The notes under the pieces were generated by a model. It saw only the letters and a program-made list of their open reading frames with translations. It was not told the DNA's origin and made no database searches. Source: Bacilli bacterium (lineage in GTDB: Bacteria > Bacillota_I > Bacilli_A > RF39 > UBA660). From it: a DNA stretch of 47,020 nucleotides. Both the position numbers and the translations under genes were made by a program. The stretch spans positions 1-47,020 of the forward strand of contig JAQUWE010000012.1 of the NCBI GenBank assembly GCA_028693035.1, written 5' to 3'. Shown piece after piece: positions 32,873-42,178 of this stretch. Position 1 is the stretch's first letter. The number at the start of each line of letters is the position of its first letter.

Positions 32873-33979
32873 TTACAAATACCATATTTTTTCATTATCT
32901 TTATATATTTCTTTAATAATACCGCCACCTAAACACTCTTCTCCATCATAAAATACACAAGCTTGTCCAGGAGTAACTGCTTTCACGGTTTGCGGATAAG
33001 AAATACGAATTTGATTGTTTTCTAGATATGTTATGGTCACTTCGTTATCTGTTTGTCTATAACGAAATTTAGCTGTACACCTTGTAGGCTTATGTGATCC
33101 AATCCAATTGACTTCTTCAATCAATGCTGCATCACTTAGTAAATACGTATTATCTTCTCCAAGCGCAACCAACAGAACATTATTTACCATATCTTTTCCT
33201 ACTACAAATAAACGTGTATCTGTTCCGCCTACATCAAGTCCCCTTCTTTGTCCTATTGTATAGTGCATAAGACCAACATGTTTTCCTAAAACTTCTTTTG
33301 TCTCTATATCTACAATATCCCCAGGTGTATTTGGTAGATAATTTTCTAAAAATTTACTGAAATTTCTTTCTCCAATAAAGCAAATACCTGTAGAATCCTT
33401 TTTCTTTGCAGTAATGAGATTGTACTGCGCCGCAATTTCTCTTACCTCTTTTTTTTGCAATTCACCCACTGGAAATAATACCTTAGCAAGTTGTTCTTTT
33501 GATACCTGTGATAGAAAATATGTTTGATCTTTATTGTCGTCTAAACCTCTTAATAATTTTCCGTCTTGTATACGTGCATAATGTCCAGTAGCGATAAAGT
33601 CAGCTCCAAGCCTTATTGCTTCTTTAGCAAACATATCAAATTTGATATATTTATTACACATAATATCTGGATTTGGTGTTCTTCCTTTTTTTAACTCTTC
33701 TAAAAAATAAGTAAAAACATAATCCCAATATTCTTTCACAAAATCAATTCGATGTAGAGGGATTTCTAAAGCTTCACAAACAGCTTTGGCATCATTATAA
33801 TCTTGCTCTTGTGGGCAGATTTGATTATTTAAAGTTGGATTGCCTTCAATATCACCATTTATAGAACTGTCCCAATTACGCATAAAAAGACCTATTACCT
33901 GGTAGCCTTGTTTCTTTAATAAGATAGCAGCAACACTACTATCCACACCCCCACTCATACCTACTACAACTGTTTTCAA
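32873..33979 (-). CDS. mnmA: tRNA-specific 2-thiouridylase MnmA
   Basis: Makes s2U34 in tRNA-Lys/Glu/Gln from ATP and persulfide sulfur. 368 residues: PP-loop GMSGGVDSS (7-15), the first catalytic Cys in [11 protein letters not shown], the second in [10 protein letters not shown], and [19 protein letters not shown] and GGGIIKE further on. All family residues are present. The start is TTG 33979 after AGAAGGGA, since no ATG fits. The promoter TGATATAAT is at 34012-34004. Confidence 0.95.
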   Translation of the reverse strand: MKTVVVGMSGGVDSSVAAILLKKQGYQVIGLFMRNWDSSINGDIEGNPTLNNQICPQEQDYNDAKAVCEALEIPLHRIDFVKEYWDYVFTYFLEELKKGRTPNPDIMCNKYIKFDMFAKEAIRLGADFIATGHYARIQDGKLLRGLDDNKDQTYFLSQVSKEQLAKVLFPVGELQKKEVREIAAQYNLITAKKKDSTGICFIGERNFSKFLENYLPNTPGDIVDIETKEVLGKHVGLMHYTIGQRRGLDVGGTDTRLFVVGKDMVNNVLLVALGEDNTYLLSDAALIEEVNWIGSHKPTRCTAKFRYRQTDNEVTITYLENNQIRISYPQTVKAVTPGQACVFYDGEECLGGGIIKEIYKDNEKIWYL

Positions 33980-34003
33980 ATGAATCCCTTCTCTCTGTCT
34001 TAT

Positions 34004-34012
34004 ATTATATCA
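34004..34012 (-). promoter_or_regulatory. Extended -10 promoter of mnmA
   Basis: TGATATAAT on the minus strand, 24 bases before the TTG start. Confidence 0.55.
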
Positions 34013-34097
34013 TATTTTGCAAATAAACTTTTCCTTTTTTATTACCTTTTTCTTTATCAACTTGCTGTTTCATAAAAATAGATCTTGATAAATGCAT

Positions 34098-34122
34098 GTA
34101 AAAAGACCTTATTTAGGTCTTC
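34098..34122 (-). terminator. Terminator of spoIIM
   Basis: On the minus strand AAGACC-TAAATAA-GGTCTT followed by T5, just after the stop codon. Confidence 0.8.
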
Positions 34123-34124
34123 CT

Positions 34125-34754
34125 TTATTTAAGAATTTGTAATAATCCCTGCATCAATTTAGGAACAATAAAGATTTCATACAAATGCATCACAAAGCAT
34201 ACACCTAGACTTATACATAATATAAATATATATTTCTGCATAATTCCTTTAAAATCAATACTTTTCTTTTTTAAAAATGAAGTAGCGAGTTTATAAGATA
34301 ACGTAATAGAATAATTCATTAAAACAATATAGACAATAAATAAAACAACACTATGGGGAATTAAGTAAACAAACGCTAACAAACAACCTTTGGCTTTCAT
34401 ATTTAATATAAAACTCGCTAATGAAAATCCAAGGACAAATGCTTTTGAAAAATACATAAGAACAATAATAGGTACACCTATTACTGAAATACCAAGAATC
34501 CAAATACTTCCTACAAAGAAGAGAGAATTAAAACATTCATTTATATAACTTTTCATATACTCAAATTTACCACTTTGTACATTTTCTAAGAAAGAAGACA
34601 TATAGTCTTTTACAAGTGATTTATCCGCATCTTTTAAAATGACTGTAAAAAAAGAGCCTAAAACAATTCCTACAATAGCTAGTCCCACTAAAAATACAAC
34701 GATTTTTTTATTAATTTTAATATTTTCTTTGATTTTTTCTATTTTCTTTATCAT
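34125..34754 (-). CDS. spoIIM: SpoIIM-family membrane protein
   Basis: 209 residues, five or so helices. The family pattern is clear: a first helix with GIVLGSFFTVIL, a helical loop, then SIWILGISVIGVPIIVLMYFSKAFVLGFSLASFI and the IPHSVV helix. In Bacillus SpoIIM is part of the engulfment peptidoglycan complex, but the family (DUF95) also occurs in non-sporulating bacteria, so it does not prove sporulation here. ATG 34754 after AGGTGAT is preferred over the TTG two codons upstream. Confidence 0.85.
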   Translation of the reverse strand: MIKKIEKIKENIKINKKIVVFLVGLAIVGIVLGSFFTVILKDADKSLVKDYMSSFLENVQSGKFEYMKSYINECFNSLFFVGSIWILGISVIGVPIIVLMYFSKAFVLGFSLASFILNMKAKGCLLAFVYLIPHSVVLFIVYIVLMNYSITLSYKLATSFLKKKSIDFKGIMQKYIFILCISLGVCFVMHLYEIFIVPKLMQGLLQILK

Positions 34755-34843
34755 CTGCAATCACCTAACAAAGTATACTAAAATTTATAAAAAATATTCC
34801 TATTTTATCATAAATAGATTATAATGAGTATAGAGGTGATCAT

Positions 34844-34945
34844 ATGAAATCAAAGAAGAGACAGAAAAGAACAAAACAAGTGATTGGTGTGATTCTTTTA
34901 CTAGCTGCTGTTGCGATGTATATAAGTTCTATTTTTAATATATAA
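34844..34945 (+). CDS. 33-residue single-pass membrane peptide
   Basis: ATG 34844 follows a strong GAGGTGAT site, and TATAAT (34820-34825) lies upstream. The product has a very basic start (MKSKKRQKRTKQ) and one membrane helix (VIGVILLLAAVAMYISSIF), so by the positive-inside rule its N-terminus is cytoplasmic. The layout resembles DUF4044-type small proteins, but I cannot confirm this. It may be co-transcribed with the PASTA gene 95 bases downstream, although that gene has its own -10. Confidence 0.65.
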   Translation: MKSKKRQKRTKQVIGVILLLAAVAMYISSIFNI

Positions 34946-35040
34946 GCAAGCGTTCTTTTTTTTTATGTAAAGTGAAATAAAGAGGAATAAAACAGTTTCT
35001 TTTTACGTAGATATTCGGTATAATGGAGGTGGTGATGTAA

Positions 35041-37206
35041 ATGAGTCGTAAGAATAAAAGGGACCTAATAAATGAAGAAAGCATTAAAGAAGAAGAAACA
35101 ATCGCAACTGATTTTTTAGACGCTAAATCTTCTAAAAAAAGAAAGAAAACCAACAAGAAACAAAATCATGAAATTGATCTAAATACATATATACCAGAGC
35201 ACTTTGAAAAAGAAAAAAATAAGAAACAAGAAGTGCCTAAGGTAGAACAAAAAGATGATTCCTTTATTACAGATGTAACTATGCCTATTCCTAAAATAGA
35301 TGTAAAAGAACCAGAGATTGAAAATCTTTTTGTAAACAAGGCAAAGGAATATAAAAAAGAGGAAGAACCTATACAAGAAAAAAAGACGAGAAGCAAATCT
35401 CCTAAAGGGTCTGCTCCCCTATCTTTCCTATTTACACTTATGCTTGTTAGTGCTTTTGCCTATATGGGCTATGCATTATTCTTTGGAGATGCCCAAATTA
35501 AGCAAACAGAATTTCTAATTAATAGTATTATACTCTTGCTTATTACCTTTTGTATGATTACTAGCTATAAGGCAGAAAAAGTAAAGAAAAGAAAAGTATT
35601 TGCTTTTCTAGAAAGTATTTTAATGACAGGATTTTTTGTTTTTAATATTCTTTCTGCTACTTCTATTCTCATACTTCCACAGAATACAGTAATGAAAGAT
35701 TTTACAGGAAAAAGTATTGAAGAAGCGTTAAAATGGGCAGAAGCAAATCGTGTCACAGTAGAACAAGAATATGACGACAGTGATACCACGGAAGAATATC
35801 ATATTATCAAACAATCTGTTTATCCAAATGTACTTGCTAGTTCTATCAAAAAAGTTACTTTTACAGTATCCAGTGGTCCTGATTACAACAAAGAAGTCAT
35901 TTTGATGAATTTGATTGGTCGCAATATTGATGATGTAATCAAAACAATAGATGAAAACTATTTAAATAACGTTACTGTAGACTTTGAAACCAATGATGAT
36001 ATAGAACAAGATATTATTATCAAACAAAGTAAAAGTGGGCAAATGAAGAGAAATGATGAAATTAAATTCAATGTTTCCTTTGGCAAAGAAGCACCTACAG
36101 AAGAACTTTCTATGGAAAAACTTCAAAATCTAACAGAATTTAAAGCAACCCTCTGGTTGAAAAGAAATAATATTAAATATTCGATAAATAGAGATTTTTC
36201 AAATACAGTAAAAAAAGGAACGGTTATTAAACAAAGTAAAAAAGCGGATGATAAAATAAAGCCAAACGATGAAAATGTTGAATTGACTATTTCTAAAGGA
36301 AAAAAGATTGTCGTTCCTGATTTATTAAATATGAGCCAAAAAGACATTACAAAGTGGATTATTGCAAATAGATTAAAAATCGAATTTGAAGATCGTTATG
36401 ATACAAAAATAAAACTTGGAAAAGTAATAAATGCGAACTATAATAAAAATGATGAAATAGAAGAAGGTACAACTATTAAAATCACGCTTTCTAAAGGACA
36501 ATTAAAATTACCTAAATTTGATTCTGTTGATGACTTTAGATCATGGGCTACTAAATATGGTGTTTCTTACAGAGAAGAATACGTGGTAAATAAAGACGTT
36601 GAAAAGGGCAAAATGATTCGTTTATCTGCAGAAGCAGGCGATATTTTAAATGCTAATGAAACTATTATTATTTACATTTCTAGTGGAGAAACTATTGTTG
36701 TTCCTAACTTTATTGGTCAAAATAAAGAAGAAATCAAGAAGTCTTGTTCTACTATGAAATTAAATTGTACTTTCTATTATGCTGGATTATCTAGCAAAGA
36801 TAAAGACACAGCACTTTCACAAAATAAAAGAGCTGGCTCTGAAGTTGAAAAAGATACTTATGTAGATATTGGTTTAAGCAGTGGTAAACAAACAAGTACT
36901 CCTGGGGTTAATACAAGTCCTAATAAACCAAATACAGGTGGTGGTACTACAAATCCAACGCCTACTCCTACCCCAATACCAAATTGTAATACAAGAAGCT
37001 TTTATATTCAACCAGATCATATCGCAATTGATAATCCCGAAAAAACATGTAGTAATATAAAATCTGCTTACAGTGGATATAATATCAGTTGTAATTACAT
37101 GGAAAGCAATAGTGGTAGAAAAGGGCAAGTATTAAATAGTTCTTCTTTAAATGGAACCACTATTAGTAGTTGTAAAACGGTTACTGTTAATATTAAAAGC
37201 AATTAA
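35041..37206 (+). CDS. Kinase-less PASTA-repeat membrane protein
   Basis: 721 residues. Cytoplasmic N-terminus (1-128), highly charged and Lys/Glu-rich; three membrane helices at about 129-150, 157-176 and 189-213; then an outer part with about six PASTA-like units (each about 65-70 residues with D/G-x-DV/EEA...V-x-SGP or SKGK ends), a Pro/Thr/Gly linker (about 620-650) and a Cys-containing C-terminal domain. PASTA domains bind muropeptides and normally sit on Ser/Thr kinases or PBPs; here there is no catalytic domain. ATG after GGAGGTGGTGAT; TATAAT at 35019-35024. Convergent with the secreted glucosaminidase, supporting a cell-wall role. Confidence 0.8.
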   Translation: MSRKNKRDLINEESIKEEETIATDFLDAKSSKKRKKTNKKQNHEIDLNTYIPEHFEKEKNKKQEVPKVEQKDDSFITDVTMPIPKIDVKEPEIENLFVNKAKEYKKEEEPIQEKKTRSKSPKGSAPLSFLFTLMLVSAFAYMGYALFFGDAQIKQTEFLINSIILLLITFCMITSYKAEKVKKRKVFAFLESILMTGFFVFNILSATSILILPQNTVMKDFTGKSIEEALKWAEANRVTVEQEYDDSDTTEEYHIIKQSVYPNVLASSIKKVTFTVSSGPDYNKEVILMNLIGRNIDDVIKTIDENYLNNVTVDFETNDDIEQDIIIKQSKSGQMKRNDEIKFNVSFGKEAPTEELSMEKLQNLTEFKATLWLKRNNIKYSINRDFSNTVKKGTVIKQSKKADDKIKPNDENVELTISKGKKIVVPDLLNMSQKDITKWIIANRLKIEFEDRYDTKIKLGKVINANYNKNDEIEEGTTIKITLSKGQLKLPKFDSVDDFRSWATKYGVSYREEYVVNKDVEKGKMIRLSAEAGDILNANETIIIYISSGETIVVPNFIGQNKEEIKKSCSTMKLNCTFYYAGLSSKDKDTALSQNKRAGSEVEKDTYVDIGLSSGKQTSTPGVNTSPNKPNTGGGTTNPTPTPTPIPNCNTRSFYIQPDHIAIDNPEKTCSNIKSAYSGYNISCNYMESNSGRKGQVLNSSSLNGTTISSCKTVTVNIKSN

Positions 37207-37227
37207 GAAGCGCAAGCTTCTTTTTTT
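37205..37227 (+). terminator. Terminator of the PASTA gene
   Basis: GAAGC-GCAA-GCTTC (GNRA loop) with T7. Confidence 0.85.
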
Positions 37228-37239
37228 ATATGTTCACAA

Positions 37240-37270
37240 AAAAAGTACACAACTTTAAACTGTGTACTTT
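37240..37270 (-). terminator. Terminator of the glucosaminidase gene
   Basis: On the minus strand AAGTACACA and TGTGTACTT form a 9-bp stem followed by T7; it overlaps the stop codon. Confidence 0.85.
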
Positions 37271-40200
37271 ATTTAACCAATAATTCTATTCTATTGCGTA
37301 ATTTTTCGTTTAAGGTAAATTGGTATTGCTTTCCGTTAATAACGCCATTACCACTGCTTAAATCAGTAAATAATAGGTCATTAAGTTCTGCATAATCTGA
37401 TATATTAGATTGATTGGTAATATAGATAGCATACTTGCCTGTTTCAAGCGTTGTAATATCTAATTCCTTATCAAACCAAGCACGTTCTTTTTTGATACCA
37501 TATGCATCTGGATTGATTAATTTAATATCAAAAGTAGCTTGATCTGTATACCCTACATCAAAAGTATATTTTTTAAAAGTATTTATGTTTTCGAAAATAA
37601 CTTTTCTTGTTATGTTGGTTCCGCTACGCATATCAATTCCCACTGAATAAGATGCGATTTTCAAATGCAATTTTTGATTTACAAGTTCAAATTTGTCAAT
37701 ATAACTATATTGATTATCTTCTGGTCTTGATTCTTTCGTACCAATTTTTTCTGTTCTGACAATGAAATTCATTGGGATAGAACTATCCAAATAATCATTT
37801 GTAATGGTTACATCTTTCTTAGAACCTGCGTAGTGTGTTGCTTGTTCATTGAATAGTATATTTTGTACTACAGAAAGTGCATATTCTTTTTTTGTATAAG
37901 AACGTATGTAAACGGTGTAGTCACCATCTGCTATAGTATCTATATTGATAGAAGATTTAAACCAAGCATACTTATAATTTTTACCATCAGGTGATGAAAT
38001 TGGCATACTCATTTGGTTGGTATCTGTTAATGCATCTAAAGAGATTGTTTCTTCTTTTCCATTGTTTTGATTTACTAAAACAAGTTCATAGGAAATGCCT
38101 GCCTTCAAATCATTGTCGATTCCATCAATTGTGTGATATCCCTTAATAGTAAGTTTTCCCTCTTCACTTTTCAAGTATTCTAAATAAAATCTTCCATTTT
38201 TCTGTTCTAATGCTTTTTCTACTACTTTAATAGCAACTGTTTTTGTTACTTCTTGGTTGGCACTGTCTTTTACCTTATAAGTAACTTTATAAGTACCAAG
38301 TTCGTTTGTATTCACTGTATTTTCTATAACTTCTATATTAGAAATGTTGCCATCCTCTGTATCGCTTGCACTTACATCTTTTAAAGGATCAAATGTACTA
38401 TGTAATCCAATGGTTTGATCTTTAGCTGTAATTACAGGTTTTTCATTGGCTTTAACAGTAACACTAATTTCTTTTGTAACACTCTTACCAGTTGAATTTG
38501 TTATTTTATAAATTACTTTATAGGTTCCTACTTTATCCATATTTACAGTATTGGTAATGACTTCAATTTTATCGGTAATATTTCCATCAATACCATCTTC
38601 TGCTGTTACACCGTCTTTTGGATTGAAAGAAGTATACTGTGTTACGCTTTTATTGGAAGCAGTTATAGTAGGAATAGATTCCCCATTTACTGTTACAGTA
38701 ATGGTTTTGCTGACACTAAATTGCTGGCTATCTGTTGCCGTATAAGTAATTTTATATTCTCCTGGTACATTGATATACACTTCTCCACTTATCGATACGC
38801 TGGAAGTAATGTTGCCATTTTCTGGGTCTGTCGCAATTACACCACTCATCAAATCAATATTTTCTCCTTTATTGATAGTTCTATCTGATGCTACAATAAT
38901 AGGTTGCTTATTTGCTACATAAAGCTTAGAAGTTTCTATATATCCATAGCTTTTATCAAATGAATAAGTTGTATCAGCTATATCTTGGTTATCATTTAAT
39001 GCAGCGTCTGTTCTTACTTTATACCATTCTTTGCCACCACCGTAAACTTTGTCTGTAACCATGATAGACATATTGCCTACATTTTCTATATTGTTTTTTA
39101 AATAATAAATGATGCCCGAATTTTCATCGGCATTTTTTCTTACTGGAACTGCTTCGGTTACTTGTTTTACACCGATTGTATTTCCGTTAAATTCTTGTAA
39201 ACCAAAGGAATTGTCTGTAATATATGCATTTTGTGCAGCTTTTTCACCCCAATAAGGATCTGTAGCGTATTTTACATTCATTCCACTTTGTTTGTTTCCG
39301 TAATGTCCACCATAATAGCGGTCATCTCTTGGATTATTGTAACCATTTCCTGTCATACTAGCATGGGCTAAAATACCATCTGCTACTGTAGCATATGTTG
39401 TTGCATTCGCAAATGGATCTGTTCCATAGGCATTGTGTCCAAATAAATTGTTTTTTTGCATAGCTATTGCACTTGTACCAGTTGCACTTTCATTGATAGC
39501 AGCTGAGAATGTTAATAGTGCATTTACGCCATAACGCTCCTGGCTTAAAATGAAATATTCCCCTTGGCCATACATTTTAGAAGCAGCAGCACTATAAAAG
39601 CCTTTATTTATAATTCCTTGATTGAAATCGTTTGCTGTATATTTTGTTTTACTGTGATTTGATAGATATAAATAGTAGGGATAATATGGAGCGCTGGCAT
39701 TTACTGCCCTACCACTATTTCCTTCTCTATAATCATCGAGCATACTTGTTAGACTTGTATAATAATAGTTCCCATCAAAACTGTAATATTGCATTCCTGC
39801 ATTTAAGAAGGACGGTGCCTTTCCTAAATTGCTATAACCTTGTGAATTATAAGTTGCATAATAATGAATTAAGCATCCTGTTTGGGCATAATTTTCATAA
39901 TATGTTTTAATAGGACTTCCGCCAATCTTATACCAAGTATAAGAACCGTTTTTTACCTTTTCTGTATACGTATAGGTATTCCCACTATAGGCAGCGCCAA
40001 CCACCGCATAATTGGTACCTGCTCCACTTCTTAAATTAATAGGTGTAGAGGATGCAACTTTAATGGTATTAGAACTTAGTTCTGTTACCCATGAACTATC
40101 TAAACTTGCTATCCAAGAACTGGTTCCTTGTAGTCTAGAAATAGGTACAATCGTATAATAGCCACGATTAATCCAACCTGTATATCCACTTATTTTTACT

Positions 40201-40610
40201 TTAGCTCTTCTATAGGTATTATTATAATCTAAGAAGGCAGCATCATTTCCATAAGCTGCATGCACTACTGTATGTGCGGTAGAAGCACTCTCACTTGGAA
40301 AAAGCCGGTGTTCGTTGTCGCCTGTACCTTCTCCGGTAGGATTGTTTTTATTGTAAGCCAAATGAACAATTCCATATTTGGCATTGATGATTTCTCCGTT
40401 TTCTTTTACAACAGCAACATTATTTGCATCTGAACCATAATTCATCATAGCGTTTCTTGCTGTATCATAGTCTCCATAACTTCCAATGTCCTGCTCACTT
40501 CCATTACTTTTAACGACAGTAACTACATAACTAGCCGCACTGACTTTCGTAATCGGTAAAAATAAACAACATAGGAATAATATAAATAAATATCTTTTTG
40601 TTTTTTTCAT
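37269..40610 (-). CDS. Secreted GH73-type N-acetylglucosaminidase with SH3-like and Ig-like domains
   Basis: 1113 residues. Signal peptide 1-25 (cut near VSA-A). Next come SPOR/SH3-like modules: YVVTVVKSNG, and the bacterial SH3 INLRSGAGTNYAVVG at 191-205. The glucosaminidase domain (about 330-470) has FSAAINESATGTSAIA with probable catalytic E374 and NNLFGHNAYGTDP. A second SH3-like part spans about 485-565. Three Ig-like DUF5011 domains (about 568-645, 650-730, 732-815) each contain a D-G-N-I-T/S motif. The C-terminal ~280 residues hold beta-rich repeats (KYAWFKSSINIDT and ERAWFDKELDITT). It cleaves the glycan strands of peptidoglycan, probably in growth or separation. RBS AAGGGGAT; -10 TATAAT at 40643-40638. 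Confidence 0.88.
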   Translation of the reverse strand: MKKTKRYLFILFLCCLFLPITKVSAASYVVTVVKSNGSEQDIGSYGDYDTARNAMMNYGSDANNVAVVKENGEIINAKYGIVHLAYNKNNPTGEGTGDNEHRLFPSESASTAHTVVHAAYGNDAAFLDYNNTYRRAKVKISGYTGWINRGYYTIVPISRLQGTSSWIASLDSSWVTELSSNTIKVASSTPINLRSGAGTNYAVVGAAYSGNTYTYTEKVKNGSYTWYKIGGSPIKTYYENYAQTGCLIHYYATYNSQGYSNLGKAPSFLNAGMQYYSFDGNYYYTSLTSMLDDYREGNSGRAVNASAPYYPYYLYLSNHSKTKYTANDFNQGIINKGFYSAAASKMYGQGEYFILSQERYGVNALLTFSAAINESATGTSAIAMQKNNLFGHNAYGTDPFANATTYATVADGILAHASMTGNGYNNPRDDRYYGGHYGNKQSGMNVKYATDPYWGEKAAQNAYITDNSFGLQEFNGNTIGVKQVTEAVPVRKNADENSGIIYYLKNNIENVGNMSIMVTDKVYGGGKEWYKVRTDAALNDNQDIADTTYSFDKSYGYIETSKLYVANKQPIIVASDRTINKGENIDLMSGVIATDPENGNITSSVSISGEVYINVPGEYKITYTATDSQQFSVSKTITVTVNGESIPTITASNKSVTQYTSFNPKDGVTAEDGIDGNITDKIEVITNTVNMDKVGTYKVIYKITNSTGKSVTKEISVTVKANEKPVITAKDQTIGLHSTFDPLKDVSASDTEDGNISNIEVIENTVNTNELGTYKVTYKVKDSANQEVTKTVAIKVVEKALEQKNGRFYLEYLKSEEGKLTIKGYHTIDGIDNDLKAGISYELVLVNQNNGKEETISLDALTDTNQMSMPISSPDGKNYKYAWFKSSINIDTIADGDYTVYIRSYTKKEYALSVVQNILFNEQATHYAGSKKDVTITNDYLDSSIPMNFIVRTEKIGTKESRPEDNQYSYIDKFELVNQKLHLKIASYSVGIDMRSGTNITRKVIFENINTFKKYTFDVGYTDQATFDIKLINPDAYGIKKERAWFDKELDITTLETGKYAIYITNQSNISDYAELNDLLFTDLSSGNGVINGKQYQFTLNEKLRNRIELLVK

Positions 40611-40742
40611 ATATATCCCCTTTACCTTTCTAGTCCAATTATAACAAAAAAGGCAAAAAAAGTATAGATGATTGTCGAAAAATGTCAGGAAAAAACGACA
40701 AGTATCCTATAATAGTATCTTTTTAAATTGATGTTTTGAAAT

Positions 40743-40778
40743 CAAAAAAAATTAATCAAATATATTCTGACTAATTTT
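40743..40778 (-). terminator. Terminator of the thymidylate synthase gene
   Basis: On the minus strand AAATTAGTC and GATTAATTT pair over 9 bp (one G-U), followed by T7. Confidence 0.7.
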
Positions 40779-40793
40779 TGTTGTTTTTTATAT

Positions 40794-41990
40794 TTATGCT
40801 GCTATTGGCATTTTAATTGCTGGTAATGAAGAATAGCCTTTTACCTTGATATCCTTATTGTGTTCAGAATTATCAAAATCATAGAAGTTTGTTTTATTTG
40901 CAACTTCGAGTGTTGGAACTACTCTTGTAAGCAAATGTTCTAAAGCTAAAACATTTGTATCAATTTCCTTCTTTATTTCCTTATATGGTTCTCTATATTT
41001 TTCATGCTCCAATTTATCGTTTACAATTTTTTGTTGTTTTAATAAATCAACATAACTTCTTTCTATTTTTTGATCAGAATTTTCCGCTATAAAAACTTCC
41101 CATTTTTTTAATATATTGTATCTTTCTAATTGTCTTTTAATACCTTCTAATTGATTTACATATATATGGCAATCTGAAATATGCCAGTCTAAGCGACCAA
41201 TATCCAAATTAGAAACTTTCGCAACCAAAGCTTGTAAAATTGCATATTGAGTTATATTAAAAGGATTCCCCAGTCCCATGTCATTGCTTCTTGCAGATAC
41301 ATCAAGATATAGTTGATTTTGGAAAACTTTATAAGTACTTGCCCAAACGCATGTCGGCAAAACCGCTGTTTTCATAAATTGATTCTGCAATAAATTAACA
41401 ACTTTTCTTCTGTCATTTGGATTGTTTTTTAATGGTTCTAAAACATTTCGATCAAATTCCTTTGTTTTACTAAGAGAACCTCCATATGCATCTCCGATTG
41501 TACCCGCATATTTTAATCCAAAGAATTTAGCAGTTTTGATTGTTTTTCCCTCTATTTTACTTTTGGCTTTTTTGTCCAAAATAATAGCATTATTCACATC
41601 CACTACATGAACTTCTCTATCAGGATCCTCATTTCCATATGGCTCGTATGTTCTATAAATACCATCTTCATCAATCATCCATTCATCCCAAACATGATTA
41701 TTTCTTTCCTGAAGCCATGAGACTTTATTTGTCTGTGCTTGATAAATCCAAAGCAATTCTGATAAAGTGTTTTTTATAGCCATTTTTTTAGTCTCTAAAA
41801 TAGGAAAATATTTGTCACAATCAATGGAAAAATTTACATTGGGTAAAGACAAAGTATCTATACCTGTTCTATTCTCACATAATTCTCCGTGATCTATAAT
41901 ATTTTTTACCGCTTGACAGTACATTGTATCCCACTCTGTTACTTTTGCGGTTGCACGGTTAATCTTATAGTCTTGCTTATTAATTATCAT
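40794..41990 (-). CDS. thyA: Thymidylate synthase with two large insertions
   Basis: 398 residues against the usual ~264. Core residues align with E. coli ThyA at identical spacings: R194/R195, catalytic C214 (LPTC), D237 in RSND, N245 in GNPFN, and H275/Y277 in DCHIY; R41 (ENRTGIDTLSL), the ELLW helix and the C-terminal KMPIAA also match. N245 argues for dUMP rather than dCMP as substrate. Two extra segments stand out: about 50 residues after WDEW (111-160) and about 65 helical residues (293-358) before the last strands. The residue after the catalytic Cys is Val, not His. GAGGAAG precedes the ATG. A LexA box overlaps its promoter, suggesting DNA-damage induction. Confidence 0.85.
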   Translation of the reverse strand: MIINKQDYKINRATAKVTEWDTMYCQAVKNIIDHGELCENRTGIDTLSLPNVNFSIDCDKYFPILETKKMAIKNTLSELLWIYQAQTNKVSWLQERNNHVWDEWMIDEDGIYRTYEPYGNEDPDREVHVVDVNNAIILDKKAKSKIEGKTIKTAKFFGLKYAGTIGDAYGGSLSKTKEFDRNVLEPLKNNPNDRRKVVNLLQNQFMKTAVLPTCVWASTYKVFQNQLYLDVSARSNDMGLGNPFNITQYAILQALVAKVSNLDIGRLDWHISDCHIYVNQLEGIKRQLERYNILKKWEVFIAENSDQKIERSYVDLLKQQKIVNDKLEHEKYREPYKEIKKEIDTNVLALEHLLTRVVPTLEVANKTNFYDFDNSEHNKDIKVKGYSSLPAIKMPIAA

Positions 41991-42035
41991 TTTCTTCCTC
42001 TTTTCTATTTGTAACTATCATTTGTTTACAATTTG

Positions 42036-42052
42036 ATTGTAACATACGTTCG
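42036..42052 (-). promoter_or_regulatory. LexA box overlapping the thymidylate synthase promoter
   Basis: On the minus strand CGAACGTATGTTAC (42052-42039) matches the Bacillus-type box CGAAC-RNRY-GTTYG at 12 of 14 positions. It directly overlaps the -10 TACAAT (42041-42036) with its TG extension, so LexA binding would occlude RNA polymerase. Confidence 0.6.
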
Positions 42053-42101
42053 CTACATTTAAAAGAGGGATTTAGATATTTTTTTAAAATAATGTAAAGA
42101 A

Positions 42102-42127
42102 AAAAGAGCCGCAATCCTGCAAGCTCC
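42102..42127 (-). terminator. Terminator of the tkt-pilin-HAD operon
   Basis: On the minus strand GAGC-TTGCAGGATTGCG-GCTC (with a short inner GCA/TGC pairing) followed by T6. Confidence 0.6.
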
Positions 42128-42178
42128 TTGTATACCCTTTTTACTAGGTATATCCTATTATATGAGTTTTACAATTAT

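Noticed and set aside
39632-39910. 92-codon plus-strand frame inside the glucosaminidase gene
   Set aside because: It is antisense to a well-supported coding sequence and its composition is that of a shadow frame.
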